18,465 bases of DNA from an uncultured Anaeromassilibacillus sp. (lineage in GTDB: Bacteria; Bacillota; Clostridia; Oscillospirales; Acutalibacteraceae): positions 1 through 18,465 of the forward strand of contig CAMFTQ010000001.1 in NCBI GenBank assembly GCA_945988865.1. The letters run 5' to 3'. Positions 18,098-18,465 of this stretch are shown here, one piece after another. The notes beneath the pieces are model-generated. The model saw only the letters and a list, made by a program, of their open reading frames with translations. It made no database searches and was not told where the DNA came from. Both the position numbers and the translations under genes were made by a program. How positions within the stretch are numbered: position 1 is the first letter of the stretch; every line of letters starts with the position of its first letter.

Positions 18098-18465
18098 ATG
18101 GAGAAAAGGGGTATGTGGAGCTCTCGCCTCACATTCATCCTTGCCGCAGTTGGCTCCGCCGTTGGCCTTGGAAATGCGTGGCGTTTTCCCGGCTTGGCTG
18201 CTAAGCACGGCGGCGGAACATTTTTGATGGTTTACCTTGCAGCGATGTTTATTATGGGTATTCCGCTTCTTATGATGGAGGTTGCCATCGGACGAAAATT
18301 CCGCAAAGGTGTTGCGGAATCTATGAGAGGTATTAACAAACGTCTTGAGCCTGTTGGCTGGGCGGCTACCTCAAACGCATTTTTCATTGTGTGCTACTAT
18401 TCTGTAGTATTTGCGTGGGTTATCCTTATGTTTGTTTTTTCCTACAGATTTGCAGGAATGACAGG
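18098..18465 (+). CDS. Sodium-dependent transporter, NSS/SNF family, C-terminus cut by window edge
   Basis: The first 122 codons match the LeuT-like neurotransmitter:sodium symporter family, which imports amino acids or related amines with sodium. The hallmark of the unwound first helix, GSAVGLGNAWRFP (19-31), is complete. By alignment with LeuT from memory, R4 and W7 match the inner-gate R5/W8, A21 and N26 match Na1 ligands A22/N27, G19 and V22 match Na2 ligands G20/V23, R29 matches R30 and E61 matches E62. The GGGTF motif and second helix (about 43-60) follow, then a third helix starting near 94. Start ATG at 18098 has AAGGAGA 7 bases upstream. It stands alone after the nifU terminator. The substrate cannot be told from this part, nor whether the full protein has 11 or 12 helices. 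Confidence 0.93.
   Translation, partial: MEKRGMWSSRLTFILAAVGSAVGLGNAWRFPGLAAKHGGGTFLMVYLAAMFIMGIPLLMMEVAIGRKFRKGVAESMRGINKRLEPVGWAATSNAFFIVCYYSVVFAWVILMFVFSYRFAGMT

Noticed and set aside
17880..18227. Plus-strand frame of 115 codons across the terminator and transporter start
   Set aside because: It runs through the nifU terminator hairpin and is out of frame with the clear NSS-family N-terminus.
1..18465. CRISPR array, insertion sequence, tRNA or rRNA gene
   Set aside because: No regularly spaced repeats, transposase-like frames, terminal inverted repeats or cloverleaf/rRNA signatures were seen by eye; small or diverged RNAs could have been missed.

Overview
The window looks like the chromosome of a low-to-moderate GC Firmicute, most likely a gut-type clostridium of the Ruminococcaceae/Oscillospiraceae kind. 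This rests on the rnjA-gdpP-rplI-dnaB-tilS-ftsH gene order, strong AGGAGG-type ribosome binding sites, frequent TTG/GTG starts and a NifS/NifU-type Fe-S gene pair. No RNA marker gene is present, so the genus is an inference.

Layout. Two oppositely oriented blocks diverge from an AT-rich spacer at 13569-13979. The left block is all on the minus strand. It starts with rnjA (RNase J), gdpP (c-di-AMP phosphodiesterase), rplI (ribosomal protein bL9), dnaB (replicative helicase) and tilS (tRNA-Ile lysidine synthase), tightly packed as one operon. A near-consensus promoter just after tilS then drives ftsH (membrane AAA+ protease) and uvrA (excision repair), and the unit ends at a clear rho-independent terminator at 1498-1534. 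Directly past that terminator begins a phage tail-fibre or baseplate-like gene, which runs off the left edge with no other phage gene in view.

The right block is on the plus strand. It holds an unrecognised membrane-bound XRE-family regulator, rnhA (RNase HI), the cysteine desulfurase and Fe-S scaffold pair nifS-nifU closed by a strong terminator, and the start of a sodium-coupled NSS/SNF-family transporter cut by the right edge.

How the genes fit together. The left operon is a genome-maintenance and translation block: RNA turnover, second-messenger control, a ribosomal protein, replication, tRNA modification, membrane proteolysis and DNA repair. The nifS-nifU pair supplies sulfur and a scaffold for Fe-S clusters. 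The parts least explained by housekeeping are the orphan tail-fibre gene, the membrane-bound regulator with its palindrome at the predicted transcription start, and the long predicted leader of rnjA. I see no convincing new multi-gene system. No CRISPR array, insertion sequence, tRNA or rRNA was seen.
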